From contig NC_077223.1 in assembly GCF_024763615.1 (NCBI RefSeq), positions 52,886,627-52,950,626 on the forward strand: a stretch of DNA of 64,000 bases, written 5' to 3'. Every line of letters begins with the position of its first letter. Positions within the stretch are counted from its first letter, which is position 1. The DNA comes from Phlebotomus papatasi. Its lineage: Eukaryota; Arthropoda; Insecta; Diptera; Psychodidae. Shown piece by piece: positions 21,601 to 36,600 of the stretch. The notes under the pieces were generated by a model. That model was not told the DNA's origin and searched no databases. It worked only from the letters and a program-made list of their open reading frames with translations. A program made the position numbers and the translations under genes.

Positions 21601-24600
21601 AATCATATCTCCGGTTCTATGTGACCGATTTTGATGAATGAGGGCTTAAACGAAAGATGTCATCAAATGCTACAACTTTCTAGAATATTTGAACTTCGTG
21701 GGACCAACACCAGGGGCGCCACAGTCGAAAAACCAATTTCAATATCACATAACCTCAATTATCTCGACTGTCGCTGAACCGATTTTGATGATTACTTCGA
21801 CATAATTGTAGAGGATATTTGTCTCTATATTTCGTCCATACATCATTTTTCGATCAGATAATGCGATCTGTCCGATTTTGTCGTTTAAGTGTGAAAAAAT
21901 TGATTTTTCCCATAATAACGCTTTGAAATCACTCAGATTCCAATTTGACTGCCTCTACTCCACCAAGACACTTAAAATAGGGTTTTAAATGGAAAGTCTC
22001 ACAAAATACAACAATTCTTTGATATAGTTGAAGTTCACCAAATGAACACTTGGGGCACTCTGGATGAAAAAACGAGTTAAGAAACAAAAAACCTCGATTA
22101 TCTTGGCTTCTGAGTAATCGATGAGATCATGTTCTATAGGAAAATTATAGAGAACATTCTGGTCTACATTTCACCCATATATCACTTTTGTGCCAGTTCA
22201 TTCAAATCCTTGATATTTTGGTTTAAATACAAAATTTGTATAATTTCACGAATTTGATTCAAGATAACTGAATGGCGACTCACAATTTCAGCTCTAAATC
22301 GAATTTGCATGCACTCCGAGTTAGCTCACGTTAAGAATCTCACCTACATAAGCCGGTTAGGATTATCTGTCCCTTTTTCTCTGATTTTTTCAACATAATT
22401 AAAACTTTATTTAATTCAAACTCTTAGACATTTAAATGTACCGTCGTTGCGGGTGACTTTGCACTCTGCAGTTCGTGAGACTTTGAACAATTCTAGCACT
22501 TATTGATAGTCTTCGCCGATCCGGTCTACCATATCAAAGTATATAGGGATATGTTAAGTACCAATTAAGGTACAATGATCCTCAAAAGGATTCTTGTAGT
22601 TTCAGTAATAGTCAATGAAATGCTAATATAGGTATTTTGTCAAAAAATGCCTCCGTGAAAAAGTTATCTGATGGTGCAATTCTAAAACCGATTTCAGAGA
22701 AGTAAATTGCCTAAATCTATTCTAAATTTATCTGGCTAGAATAATCCACTTCGATTTTGTTCATTATTTTTATTAAAATATTTTTTTTTCACTATAATCT
22801 TCCTAAGAACGCATGATTTATATTATAAAAATGCATGTAATGGTCTTTCTTAAGCTTTATTATAGAAGTATTTGGCTAAAAATTATCCAATTTTTTGATA
22901 ATTTAAGATAAAATGACCGAGATCTACAAGATGGTGTGGTCGCCATCTTGTTTTGACGTTTCTGTCCGCCATTTTGAATAACTGTCAAAACAAAAATATC
23001 ATCCGATTGAGCTGAAATTTTAGTATGTTCTAGCTGATGTCAAAACCTTTTCAGAACATATATAACATCCGATCTATGTCAAGCGATTGTCTGGATACTG
23101 GGGCTCCAAGTTCAAAATTTTAACACTTTCATGAAAACAGAACTACAGAGGGCTTCTTTTATCGAAACCATCACAAAAAAGACAGTACTATCGTTAGGCG
23201 ATGAGATCTAAATAACAAACAAAAAGAAAAGTAATGTTTTTCTTTATAACAGAATATTATTTGAAGATCTGAAAAACTGTTTTGCAAAGATGAAAAAATA
23301 ATAAAAATAAATAAATGCACTTTTCATTTTTTTTTTTTAATTATGTAAGAGTAAATAAATATAAAAAATAAAAGCCTCAACCATTTTTAATGGTTACTGA
23401 GGCATTTCGTTTAGGTTTTAAAATTCAGAATTAGGAAACAAAGATCGCCAAAATATGAATATTTCAAAATTTTAAAATTTGAGCCTCTGTATCTAGGTAA
23501 ATACTTGACGTAGACTGGAACATAGATACATTCTGAAAAGGTCTTGACATCAGCTACAACATACTAAAATTTCAACCCAATCGGGCCAGTTTTAAGTTTT
23601 GCCAGTTATTCAAAATGGTGGACAGAAACGTCAAATCAAAATGGCGATCATGTCATCTTGTAGATCTCGTGCATCTTACCCTTAGATGTGAAGATCTTCA
23701 TTGTCGTTTATTATCAGAAATTGTTGATTTTTTAGTATTTATTAAAAAGTGCAAAGTCACCCGCACCGCCCGCACCTTATCCCAAGTGCAAGCCTTTTTT
23801 CTTGATTTTTTTAAACATAGTAAAATTTTATAAAATTAATGCTAGTGGCACAAAACCCATTCATTAACAACTGAATACAAATAATTTTACTCAAAAACCC
23901 CCCTCCTTTCACTTTAACTATCCACTTTTAGAGAGCAAAGTTGAAAAACAGCGAAAAACCTGCAAAGTCACCCGCAACGACGGTACAATATTTAAAGTAT
24001 ATTTTCTGAAATTGTAATTTTAAAATTTTAAAAATTCAGCCTCTGACACTTGATGTTCAGAGATCTTTTTGGAAAAGAAACGTATTTTTTAGTGGACAAG
24101 ATTTCTCGGAATGGGTTTATCCGACATTTAAAAATCAAATATTTCGTATTATTTAATGAGATTAACTAGTTATTCAAAAAAGAATTTAAAAAAAAATAAA
24201 ATTAGAATTTTTTAGGAGAATTTTATACAAAAAAATCATTTTGCCGTATTTTGCAGCACTTTTCGTTTTGTAGTTGTGGTTAAGTAAACATCATATCCGT
24301 CGTTCGGGGACTAGTTTATGTCATAAACTAATAGGAAATATTTCTATTTTAGCTGAGATTCTTTATTTTTATTATCAGATAACCCTATTCTGAAAAATCT
24401 TGTCCACCGAAAAGTAAGTTTTTTTTTTTTCAAAATAAATCTCCAAAAATCCCGTCTCAATGGCTGAATTTGGAAAATATTTAAATGAAAATCTCAGAAA
24501 ACCTAGTTTAAATATTATACTTTTTTATAAAGAAGAACTTAAATTAAAAAAAATTTTATTATACAGAGAAAGAAATTTTCAGAAAATATGATTTTTTTTA

Positions 24601-27600
24601 GTTTTTCTGGCTCACGTAACCCCTTAAAATCGAGTATAGAGCAGAATATAAACATGTTGAAATATAATTTTCATATTATTCTTGTGTTATTCAATCATAA
24701 AAAAGCAATTCAATTTAATATTTGTTCAAAAAATGAAATTCTTTTCTCGTTTCCTATCTTAAAGAGTTTAAGTTTCTTGGAAGTTAATTTTTTATTTAAT
24801 ATAAAAATTACGTCAGATTTAAAAGAGAGGAGAATTTGAAATTATATTAAATAAATAATTTAAATTTCCAAAATTTCCACATAGTTTTGAAAACCCAGGA
24901 AACCCTTGATATATTATACGACACAATTCACCATAATCCGTTAAAGTTTGATGGAAGAGATTGAAGACTGCCCCAAAGGGTGAGTAGGAGCTATTATCAA
25001 CATTAGTAATGATATTTGTGGGGTAATATAGGCGCCAGCGCAACGCATTCAATACCGACAATAACGAGCTTTTTCTTCCATCACGTGCAGTGGACAAAAC
25101 CTTTTAGTCTCGACCGGATTGTCCAACAACCACTACGTAAAAACACTGTCTGGGCTTCAAAATGATTTCACGTGCCTTTCCGTGTGATCTGATTCAGTGA
25201 AAGCATTTCCCGAAAAAAAAGTGCAGTGGGAGCTTTGAGACAAAGGAAATCCGGACCTCTGTGACACTAAGGAGAATATTTTAATAACAAAAATGCCTGA
25301 CGATAGAAATGGTTTTGTTGAAGGTATAATTTTTTTCTTAAAGTGAATGCGTTTCCCCGACAAAGCCAATTAGGAAATTTTGAACCCATAAAATATTCAA
25401 TTCATTCTCCTTCAGCTATATTTTGTGAATGATGAATAATTTGGTGGAGTAACCTCCATCAAACCGTTGTCGATCTTGGAATATTCCTACAAGGACCACT
25501 CGGTCGGATTACACACAATTGCCAATTTTCGGAAAATAAACATTTTTATGGATTACAAAGAAATTTTTTTCACAAAAATCTCTTTCCGACTTTTTCATGT
25601 GAATAAAATTCTCGACAAATCACTTAAATATTTCAGTAAGCACGCATTTATGTTCTTTGTTCATGTCCAATGAGATTATTGATTGGATAATTTTGTATAG
25701 AGAGAGAAAGACATTTTTTTATCAAGCAGCTTTTTAACTTGACTTGAAAAGTTATTTCAATGGAGCAAGAAATTCTAATTCATAATGCAAAAGTTAAGTT
25801 ATAAAGAAAAAAATTATAATATCTTGATGGAAATCTCAGAAATTTATTAGGTCAAACAAAATGATATTTATAATTTTTAAGAAAGTTGCTGGAGAATTTA
25901 TCTCAACTTACGAAAATTCTCTTACTCGTAAACAATACAACATTCATTCCATTGTCAAAGTATCCTAGCAAGTTTGTATTAAATAACCATTCTGGGAATA
26001 TCGCAATAAAATATCCCTAAGCGGATCCTTCGTCAAAATACGCCCAAAAGTTGGAGAGAAAATGACACACCGAATTGCATATAAAAAAGTTGTATGGCCC
26101 TTGTTTATTTTTCCTTCTTTATCATTGGCTTTTTATATTCGTGATAAAACTGCGTCTCAAAGTTAAGTGGAAAATTTTCCGGAAAATTTCTTACGCATAT
26201 TTTCTCTGGGTTATTTTTCACGTGAGAATTGTTCTTTATTCATCATGTGTAAAGAAAGCTCAACTATATTTCATTTAATCAATAGTTTTGCTTTTCAAAA
26301 ATGGTAGTATTAAGATAAAACGATATTGTGATAAAATTGACTTTTAAAATGATTTGTGTAATTTTTTAAAGATGACAAAGTCCTAAAATCGTCTTTAAAT
26401 AACCCAAAAGCTAATGAAATCGATAAAGTCGTTTCATAAATCAAACGAAAAACATGATTTTGAACGAGAACTAAATATTATCGACTTATCAGAGTGTTCA
26501 TTAAAGGCAGAAAGTCGATTTCTCTTATACGAGCTTCAGACCTAAGACTTAGCCATATGGCTTAACTGTTCTAAATTCTTATCAATCAAGATTTTTTTTG
26601 GATAAAATAACTTAGAATTGCATTATTAAGGATAAGTGACCTGTTAAATTCGCAAAATGTAATAAAATGTGTTGGTATTTAAGATTTTGAGACCATCAGG
26701 AACTGGGCTAAACCTTTATTCTGAAGATTGTTTTACCATTTGGCTTCTCATCATGTAAAAAGTACATGGATAATAGATATCTTCGAAAAAGATAATTTAA
26801 TTATTGGTAATTTACCGATCAAAAGGTAACAATGCATCCGGGTTAGAAATTTCGACAGGGGGAAAGTGCTAATGCTTCGTATAATCCCAAGCTCCGTAAT
26901 GACTAAATTTTTTCCAAGTTCTTGAATAAATGTGACCGTGCAATATATTTTTGAAAACTCAGAACTTTCACCTTATTTTTAAAATATTAGCGCGATGAGT
27001 CGAGAAACAAAGGAAAAATTTAGTCATTATAAAGCTTGGGATCGTACGAAACATGGACACATTACCCAGCCTTTAAGAAAAATTAAAACTTGACCATATT
27101 TGTTGATAAAAATAATCCCCTCATAATGGTTGAAAATTATCCTCAAAAAATTATTTTGAAGAACATGGAAGAGCGATGAGGAAAGGGTCTATGGAAGGGG
27201 TGGAGTGGTCATTGAAAATCCTAAAGATTACACTCTATACAGCAAAAGATATTTTATTTTTAGTGGGTGATGCGGAGATCCAAAGTCTTTTTTGTACAAA
27301 GTTTTACTACTCAACCATGGACATTGTTCTAATACAGACCTATTTCGTACAAAAAAAATCCAGGATGGTCAGAATAATACATCACCCATTTGATATAATT
27401 AAATTTCGTTTGGTGTAATCTGACCAGAAGTCCGGTGACAAAAATTGAAGAAGAGCGAATTATATTATGTATACTGCTAAATTCAGTTAAAATTGTTCAG
27501 AGAAAAAGTTTTAAATTTAACACATAATAAAAAAAAATATTATAGCAAAAACATCGTTGTTTTTCAAACATCATTTCTCAAGTATTAGAGACAATTGGGA

Positions 27601-30600
27601 GACTAAAAAATGGAACTCAAAGCTGTGTAAGGGGAAGTGGGGCACCTCTGAATTTGGGGTAGCTTTAAAATAGGGATTTTCTCCTACTTTTAAATAAAAT
27701 TCACCCTTATCATCATATAATTTAGCTGCACAGATTGAGAATCTAAATTACATTATGAAAATGGGCTCAATTCAATTTAGAAATAGAAGAAAAATCCGAT
27801 TTTCAAAGCTGCTCCATATTCAAAGGTGTCCCACTTTCCTCTATAGCTATACTCCTTATATGTATCTCTTAAATAAAAACGGAGAATGACTGAAATTTTC
27901 TCCATCAAAATTATACCGATAAAATGCTTGAAATATTATTATAGAATATTTTCATCATTACAAGACAGAGAGAGAGAGAAATCCTCTGAAAATTTAATTG
28001 ACCAAAATATTTTCGGATATTTCATCTTCACGTGTAATAAAACAATGCCATTTTCCACGGTATTGTTGTTCGGAAAATAATTTCAACTGGAGAGAATCTC
28101 ATAAAAAGGTATATCCAAATTTATCCACAAACTCCCAAATAACTCAGAAATGAGACTATGTGATGGTGCTCGTCCCAATTATCATGTTGAGCGTGACTCA
28201 TGAGGAACTCTCAGAACAGATGACACTAATAATAAACTATTTTTGGCATTTCAGCAATTTTCCTATATCAGGAATTTTCTATGGAATATGTTCTAAATTG
28301 AATTAGTAATGAAGAGAATGTTTAAGAAGCTGATACCCTAAGTTATGAGGAATTCCAATAAAAAAAATGTAAAAGAAATGATCGAAAACCTTTTGAATAT
28401 TCGGGAATATTAGATTTTTTTATAAATTGGCAGGACTTTTTTTTCCTTGTAGAAAAATACGAATAGGGGAGACAGGAGCAAAATTAGTCAACAAATAAAA
28501 TTTTTCATTACGTAATTCACAAAAATGTTAGTATCAGGTTTGTAAATATTTTAAGGAATATGAAGGGAGGTGTTGACTTCGATAAAATTATGGTTTCCTA
28601 AATATTCCTTGTAAGGCAAACTATAACATCCTAATATCTAATACCATCCGTGACTAATTTTGCCCCAGTTTCCTCTATTTAAATTATGTATTTACTCGAC
28701 TGGACTTATAATTATACATGTACATAACTATATACCATATGCGGCTATAAGGTGTTTTCAATTATGAGAAATCATGTCGTTTTATTCTCCTCATCATGCT
28801 ATTATGCTTGTATGTTTATTACAAACAGAATACAGTATCGGCCATAACTTTCTTGACAAATCTATTTTAGAGAAACTAGATGAAAAAATTATAGGAAAAG
28901 TACCTTCTTAATTTTTTTCTTTTTGCAAATAAGTTGCTTGTTACATGGATGTTATTTATATATTTGAAAAAATTATTCATTTTATTTCATATCAAAAATA
29001 ATTGTTTTCCCAAAGTTAGGCATTTTTCATCAGCCAAAAGTTTCTTTACATATTTGTAAAACTTACTCAAAATAGTTAAATACGTAAAACTAACTTATTT
29101 TAGCCCAGTTATATTTTGAAAATATGTAATTTAAGGGAGAAAATGGTGGGTTTGCACTATTCTAAAGTTTTCAATGGTTTATTTATCCATATAAAAGTAG
29201 TGATAGATAATAATAAAATAATGTATTTTTGTTACATTATAATTTAGGTTAAAATGGCAAGTTGGAAAAAGTTTAGAGGTAGAAAATCGTATACACAGAT
29301 ACTGCCGGTAGTAACTTGAGTAATCAATGGTTTAATTTTATGGCAAATCCCGAAACTGAAAAAAAACAGTCAAGAAACTTTTGGCAGCTGAAAAATGCCC
29401 AACTTTGAGAAAACAATTATTTTAGATATGAGATAAAATGAATTAATTTTTTTAAATACATAAATAACATTTATGGATTACAAGCAACTCATTTGCAAAA
29501 AGAAAATTTAAAAAGTTATTTTTTTCTATATTTTTTTTACATGGAAAATAAATGTGTCAAGAAACTTATGGCTAACACTGTATCTTCTCGTTTAGTTCGT
29601 TTAGTTTATTATGAATAATATCTATCTAATATATCTATAATATTTTAATATAAAGACTAAATTATTCATCACATTTTAAAGGAATAGAAAATTATTATTT
29701 TCGTTATTATTAATAAATATTTCAACGCCAGAAAATTTACTGTATCACATTTTGAAGCGAGAAAATACAAATATTTTCTCAATAAATTTATAAAAGAGTT
29801 TTATGATACTATTTTTTTTTATTCAAGCTCTTCTCCTTTAAAATTTAACACATCATTTTTTTTTGTATATCAAGAACCTTTCATCGGTGAAATTTCAGTT
29901 TTTTCTTGCCTATATTTATGAAGAAGTATTTTGGTTTTAGCCGTGAGCCCCTTATGGCATAAAACCGACCACTTGATGGACATTCGAGTGAGCGAGATTC
30001 AATTTGGCAATCCCATTCGTGCCGCTGAATTATTCATCTGTTCAAACCCATTGCCCAGTGATACGAGATCAGGGTTGTCTGGGTGATTTTTCCACCACAA
30101 TGCGTGACCCATCAATTCCAGAAGCCACGCCACTCCTTCTCCAAGAAGAATCACAATGGCAAAATGTTTATTTTGTAACTCTCGTCCCATTTTCTAACGT
30201 AATTTTTCGAATGGTTTAGGCACGTAATGTGACACTACGTCCCAAATGGCGACGCATGTCGATGACACTGCTCAAATAAGAGGCCCTCGAACTCAAAATG
30301 ACCAGTAATAAGCCCAGATAAGCTTATGGTAGCTGAGATTCTTTACAGGCGACCTCGAAATGCGTGCATCTCAAAGTGCTTGCAACTCGGAATACGTGAA
30401 AATTTTATTATGAGTTGAATTTTGGAGGTAAAGAATCACATCGAGCCAATTTTATTCATTTCAACCGACAAAAACAGTTTACTCGACATGATTCTTTACC
30501 CCCAAAATTCAACTCACAATCGAATTTTCACGTATTCCGAGTTGCAAGCACTTCGAGATGCACGCATTTCGAGGTCGTCTGTAAAAAATCTCAGCTACCA

Positions 30601-33600
30601 TAAGCTTATCTGGGCTTATCACTGGACATTTTCTATTTTAAATAATCTGAGTGGGGAAGGCCAACAAAAGAAAAAAAAGTTCATTTAAATCGGTGAATAA
30701 ACATTAGAGATAGGGTCCGGTCCATATAGATATAGTAAGGGTCGGGGTACAGTGGCTTGGGGTAGAGACGGATGGGACCCATTATTAGAAAGTTCTTGCC
30801 CTCAGATAAAATATATACTAAAATTTTGTCAAAATAGCTTCAGAAACACCAAAAATGCAGTCCGGTCATGACATTTTCGGTTAAAGCTCTGGTCAGAGAA
30901 CATCGAGGGAGGAGTGCGACCCACCGTTGGAAAGATCTCGACCTCAGTTATAACATACTAAAATTTAAAAAAAAAAGTATCGTCTATTTTTCGAAATATT
31001 CGAGATCGATTAATCGAAAATCGGACTTTCGATTAAATCGGATGAAATTGGAGTGTCATAATGATTGTAGTACTCAACACCAAAATTTTTCGAATTTTGA
31101 TAAGTAGAACCGGAGATATAGCCATTCGAAAATTCAATTTTGACCCCTTCTAGTTCGGGTCAGGAGGATCGGGGGACCTTAAGTTCGGTATTGATCGAAA
31201 GCTCGTAGACCCAGCTATAACATACTAAAATTTGAGATCGATCGATGTCATAGGGGCTGAGTTATTGAGAAAAATAAATTTGAAGGTGTTTCAAAATGGC
31301 GGAAGTAGGGGGTGGGGGCTGGATCTGACATCACCTACTTCTAGCCGCCTATCGACATTTAACCTTTTCCGAAAACTGCTTGTCGATATCTCTTTCCGTT
31401 TAGAAGTGGTTATACTACGGACGGACGGACGGACATCCACGAAAATCGATTTTTGACGCATATGATATTCGTGATATATGAGTGTCAAAACGTGTAAATC
31501 CAAAATTTGGGCCCGATCTGACGAGGTCGAATTTTACCTGTGACTACAAAAGCTGAGATTGTAAAGAATCTCAGCTAACACACAATTCATGAGGCAATGG
31601 AGGCATTTACCAAGTCTTTCTGTTCATCTCAATTTACTGTTGAATTGTACCCTTTCAGTCACAAATAATACTACAATACTTGAAAGAGGGATGAGGAGGA
31701 TGAGTCTCTTTTTTTACAAAAATCGGATAACATTTACATAATTATCCAGAAAAATTACAAACTTGTTCTTGGATTAGTATCCGTTAATATCGTTATTTTA
31801 AAATTATTCTTGGTTTCTGTTTTTATAGTTTATTAGTCAGGACAAATTTGGACTTCGAAATGCCTTTGCATCATATCTAAATTAATCTCTGGGTAATCTC
31901 AAAAACGTATCTAAAAATGAAAAAAATCTTACGAAGCGTTCTCGAGCAATCCAAAAAATGGTTTTGGCGGGGGTAGAATAGAGTGAGAAGAAAATGAAGG
32001 GCATGTTCGTGGTCTCCGGGTCGTCTTATCGAGATTTTCTATGTCTTTTGGCCATGTTTAATCGTTTGGCCTAAAGGCATGGTAACGAACAGGCAGACGG
32101 ACGGACAAACAGCGTAGTGTCATTTTTCAGAAATTGTATGAAACGCGGAAGTTATGTGTTAAGAAGAGTAGTCTCCGTGGATATATGGTGGAAATTTTGG
32201 AAATCACTTCCGCGAAGTGATTGAACGGACTTCGAGTTGAAGTGCACATGGCAATTGGTTGAGATCAGTGGCAAAGGCAATCAAAGCCAGTGTCCCCATA
32301 GCTCGGTTGGTAGAGCATTCGCGTAGACAGCGGAAATCCCCCAATTCAAGCCTGGGTGGAGGCAGAATTTTTTTCCTGTCTCTTTTTGGGTTAAATTTCT
32401 GGGTTGGGAATCACTTGTTCTGATTATCGCTCTCTGTGCACAAACACATATTTTTTGGGATTTCATATCAAGCGAACAGAAGTCTGTTCAATCACTTTCA
32501 CATATAGGGTAAGGGCTCATAATTTTGGACAGTCTGCTTATAAGCATCGATGTTCCAAGTTTGAAGTTCGATATTTTCAATAATAATTGGCTTTTTTGTT
32601 ACTCTCTTTTCAGAAGGATTGTTTAGGAATTTAGCAAGCTATTTATCGTCCTATTTTTACTAAAATTAGTTTTAATACGTTTAAAAATAAATTGATATAT
32701 AGAGGTGAATTGGACTCTTATTTTGGACAACTTGGTTACTACTTTGGACAACTTGGTTATTACTCTGGACAATTTGGCTGTAAATTTGGACAGCTAATCC
32801 GCCTCAACAGGATGCCCATTGTTCTTCATTTGATGAACCAATCTTACCAAGTCCTCTTCCTGTTCATGTAAGGGAAACGTAGAATGTCACAGAAGCCCGG
32901 AAACTTTCCATATCATTCATTAAAGTGAGTTGACTTCGGTACTCCAAGTACGTGCGGACTCGCTCATTCCCTGGCCTTTCCGGGGGGAGCTTTCAAGGCA
33001 TTTCTAGCTACATCTCTTTCGTAGAGATGATGCTCCTTTGTTTCTCCAGTTATTTGTCCAACCTAGTGATCCCAAAAGCTAAAACTTCACGAAATTTCGT
33101 GAGAAAAACACCTGTCCAAAATAAGGAGTATCACCTCGCTGGTAAATGTCTTAAAAAGTTTTCCATTTTTCACATGAGAAATCTAATCCACAAGGTAAAT
33201 CTCACTTCAGGTGAAATTTACAAATCACTACTAACGTGAATCAACACAATATTCAATTAATATTCAATAATATCACTCAAAAAAAGCGAAGAAACATTAT
33301 TAGTACTTCACCAAAACTAAATAAGACTGAAGTAAACACGAAGTTCTGTCATATTTCTCGTAAGCAATTGCTCACACTGAATTTTCAACAAAGCAATTTT
33401 AACTCAAATCATATTCAAAATTTAACATATTTAGTGTTAAAATCTTCCAAAAAGAACAAATATTTAGATAAAATTCATTATTCATCAAATATTTGAATAA
33501 AAATCAATCATTTTTATCAATTAATTTTTAGTGTCCAATTTTATCCTCAAAGTGTCCAAAATGAGAAACTGGACAAAATTATGAGCCTTTCCCCTATATA

Positions 33601-36600
33601 CTGCTCTCTCTGTGGTGTGGATGTGTAGAGTTCGAGCAGTAAGGTTGCAACGGGAATTTTAATTCAATATTCTTCACGTGAGTGACGTCGCGCCAGAATG
33701 TTACGTCATATAAAAAGTATACCATCGTCAATAGAAAAGTGCGACGTCATCTCAAAATATTGCATGATCGAAAGTGATGTCATTCTGTATGATGACGATA
33801 ACATTATCGTTGTTGTAGGTACGATAGAACGGTGCACAGTTTGTTTTGTTAGATCGTGCTTTTATATACTGCTTGCTTTTTCTATAACTTGAATTTCATA
33901 TTATAATAAGTTTAATTTAGTTTAGATAAATAATTTAAAAACTAGATTTGGCTTCTAAGACAACGACTTCAAACTTTTTTCAAATAAAGATTCATTAAAG
34001 CCCTTTTAGAGTGCATACAGAAAGTAGGAAATGGCATAAAGTCTGCATACTATTTACGTATCTAGTGGAAGAAATATTCCTAGAATTTTCATATTTTTGT
34101 CCGAATAAAATTTAATACAAAAGATATAAAAATTTCACAAGAATAAATTCAGCAAACACAGTCTCTTGTAATTCTATTTGATTATAGCAAAAGTATATTA
34201 AATTTTAGCAAATTGGAATTTTTAGTCCCTCGAGCTTTTCACTTATAAAGTTTATTTCCTCGACAGTTGGGATTCCCTTCACGTGCTAATAATGCACCAC
34301 TTCTCTAACAAAATCTTGCAAAGCGGTTTATATGGAACCTTCCCTACTAAGACACCATATGTTCTTGGAAAATTCATTTTATTAACAATATGTTGTCCAG
34401 ATTATAGAGAATATAATCAAAATTCTAAAAGTAAATTGAGGTACTGTCAAGTAATATTCAACTGAATTTGTATTATGTCCATCGACAATTTATTTCTTTC
34501 GTGTTACAATTTTCCGCTGCAATTCCGATAAAACAGTAAAAAATCAATTGTAAGCTAAAAATATCACATTAATTATCACATTCATTTGCTTACGGGGAGT
34601 GAGAGCTTTTTTTTTTGTCTTTTTTCGTTGTCAATCATCATTTTCATTAGAATAATGTGATTTTCCGTTGAAACAATCTATTCTCATTATGTATACTTAT
34701 CTTTTTAACGTGGGTGGAAAATGAGGACAATCTAGAAAAATGTGTTATTTTTTTTAAACAAAATTTGATTAAAAGTATAAGTAAATTCATCACGTTTTAG
34801 ACTCCATCAATCAATTAGTTCCTCTTTACAATGTATTGCTAGCTGCGCAAACTAGTTTTCCATGTTGTCGGGAAAAGGAACCCAAAAGCTCTGGAATTGC
34901 AACAAAAGAACAAGATGAAATAAACTTTAACAATCAATTTAGCTACTACCTTCAGGGGTTTTCATGAAAGTTTTATTTATCAACAATTATTTCTCCGTAA
35001 AAGTTTGCAGAAAAAAACGGTGAATATGTCCAGCAAAAGCTCTCACAGCTCTCATGAGAATTTTGATTTTTATGTAAACTCTGCCAACACCGAGCTTATA
35101 ATTAAAAGTGAGTGATTTTTGAGTACAAAAGGACCCACAAACATTTTCACAGAGTTTCTATAGTAAACTTTTTATATACAATTTCTTATGTCTTGGAATT
35201 ATAAATGAACACCCCTGAGAACTTTTTTTTCTTCATTTTATGAGGTAAGAAAATGAGATTTCAGGTTCATAGAGAAGATTTCATTTGAAATAATTCAACA
35301 GAACCCCATTTTCTCTAACAAAGAATACAAATACGAAGGGTTTCAAAAAAGAAAAAAGAATCAAAGAGTATCAAAGAAAAAAATTGCTGGGATTTTATGA
35401 GTTTAAAATAATATTCCCCAAATTCACCTTTTATTTTCGTGCCAGCAGGAGCTTTTCACAAGTCAGCCTCATTGATTTCTTTCTTGTTTTCTCTAGAAAG
35501 CTCTTTGAAAGCGACACTGATGCTGAAGAAAATTTCTTCTTGATTTTTTTTTCTGGGAATAGCCTATGCCAAAATTATTTTCAAATATTCTTTCCTATAC
35601 ACTAGAATAAATCTTTTATTAGCTTTCATGATGAAATTCATACCAGAAATTATTAATGTTGTTATTTATTGGTTCTTATGAATTATTATATGTTTTCCAG
35701 GAAGGATGATGTGTATATGTTTTTAAGGGAACACCCTGTAGAAATGATTTTATTCGCATTCCCAGGGGCTTCGTTTTTATATGTGAATGTCCCAAAAGAA
35801 GATGGGCATAAATGGAAGAAGTCACGTTAAGTTTACGCGAAAAGACACAGTCGTGGAGAAGAGCTTTCTCACGTGGAAAATATTGTGGGAAGTACGTACT
35901 AAATCTCTTTTTGGCGGAGATTGGCTGATTTTGTATAGAGAAACACGTTTCAAATCCCTTAGAAGCATCTCACAGATAATTCACTGAGACTTTGCTAGTT
36001 CTCAAGAAGAAAACCCTCATACCGTAGAGGTGAATCTAAACCAAAGACAAATACATCAAAGTGTCGTTAGAGAAAAGTTCCATATTATGTATATCAGGAC
36101 CTTTAAGGCCACTGATAGACTTGAACACAATTTCTTTGAAGAATATTGATAAGAGGTTCCAAAATGCGAAAATTTCCATGATCGGTATGTTGGAAATAGG
36201 TTTATCTCTGAATGGTTAGAGAAGCTGCCTGGAAGGTGGTGAAATCGTCTTTTAGTTGACAGCCAAACTGAATTTTCAATTTTCTCTAATGGATTCCTTA
36301 TCATATTGAACATCAGTTCACTCGCTGAATCACTGATGTGAACTCTAAGTGACTGTTTAGGGAATTTATATGTATCACGCAGGAGGAGAATAAGAGAATA
36401 GGAAGTAGATTTATGTTTTTATTTTGTCGTAAAAAAAAACAAATTGAAATAAGACCCAAAATGAAATTAATTAACCAAAAGAACAATCGGAAAAGAAATG
36501 AGAAAGAAGAGCTTTTATTAAAAAGCAATTTATCCCTATGAAATTGTGTTTTGGAATTGAAAGCCAATGGATATAGTCTATCAATTACCTACCAACACTG

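Larger units (their letters stand above)
20501..24627. mobile_element. Large composite: TTAAGGGGTTACGTG-type element split by two other repeats
   Basis: The left end near 20501 (TTAAGGAAGGGGTTACGTGG, then ACTAAAAAGCAGCAT) matches the left end of the element at 15030. The right end near 24597-24627 reads TTCTGGCTCACGTAACCCCT followed by TAA, its inverse. Between them lie 1.8-kb copy B, the TACCGTCG element and a separate palindrome. The simplest reading is one old element that received later insertions; the pairing of these two ends is an inference. Confidence 0.45.

Noticed and set aside
29999..30219. Overlapping 63- and 71-codon frames in a GC-richer part of stomatin intron 1
   Set aside because: Open on both strands with no family resemblance and no matching splice signals; kept only as unexplained single-copy sequence.
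32291..32364. Working tRNA gene on the plus strand
   Set aside because: A and B boxes are good, but the anticodon arm does not fold properly, no oligo-T stop follows directly, and the downstream body is shared with 63161-63315, so it is a SINE.
36056..36567. Two adjoining minus-strand frames of 84-85 codons as a split gene
   Set aside because: They are in AT-rich intron sequence, with no conserved motif, no splice link that improves them, and low-complexity composition.
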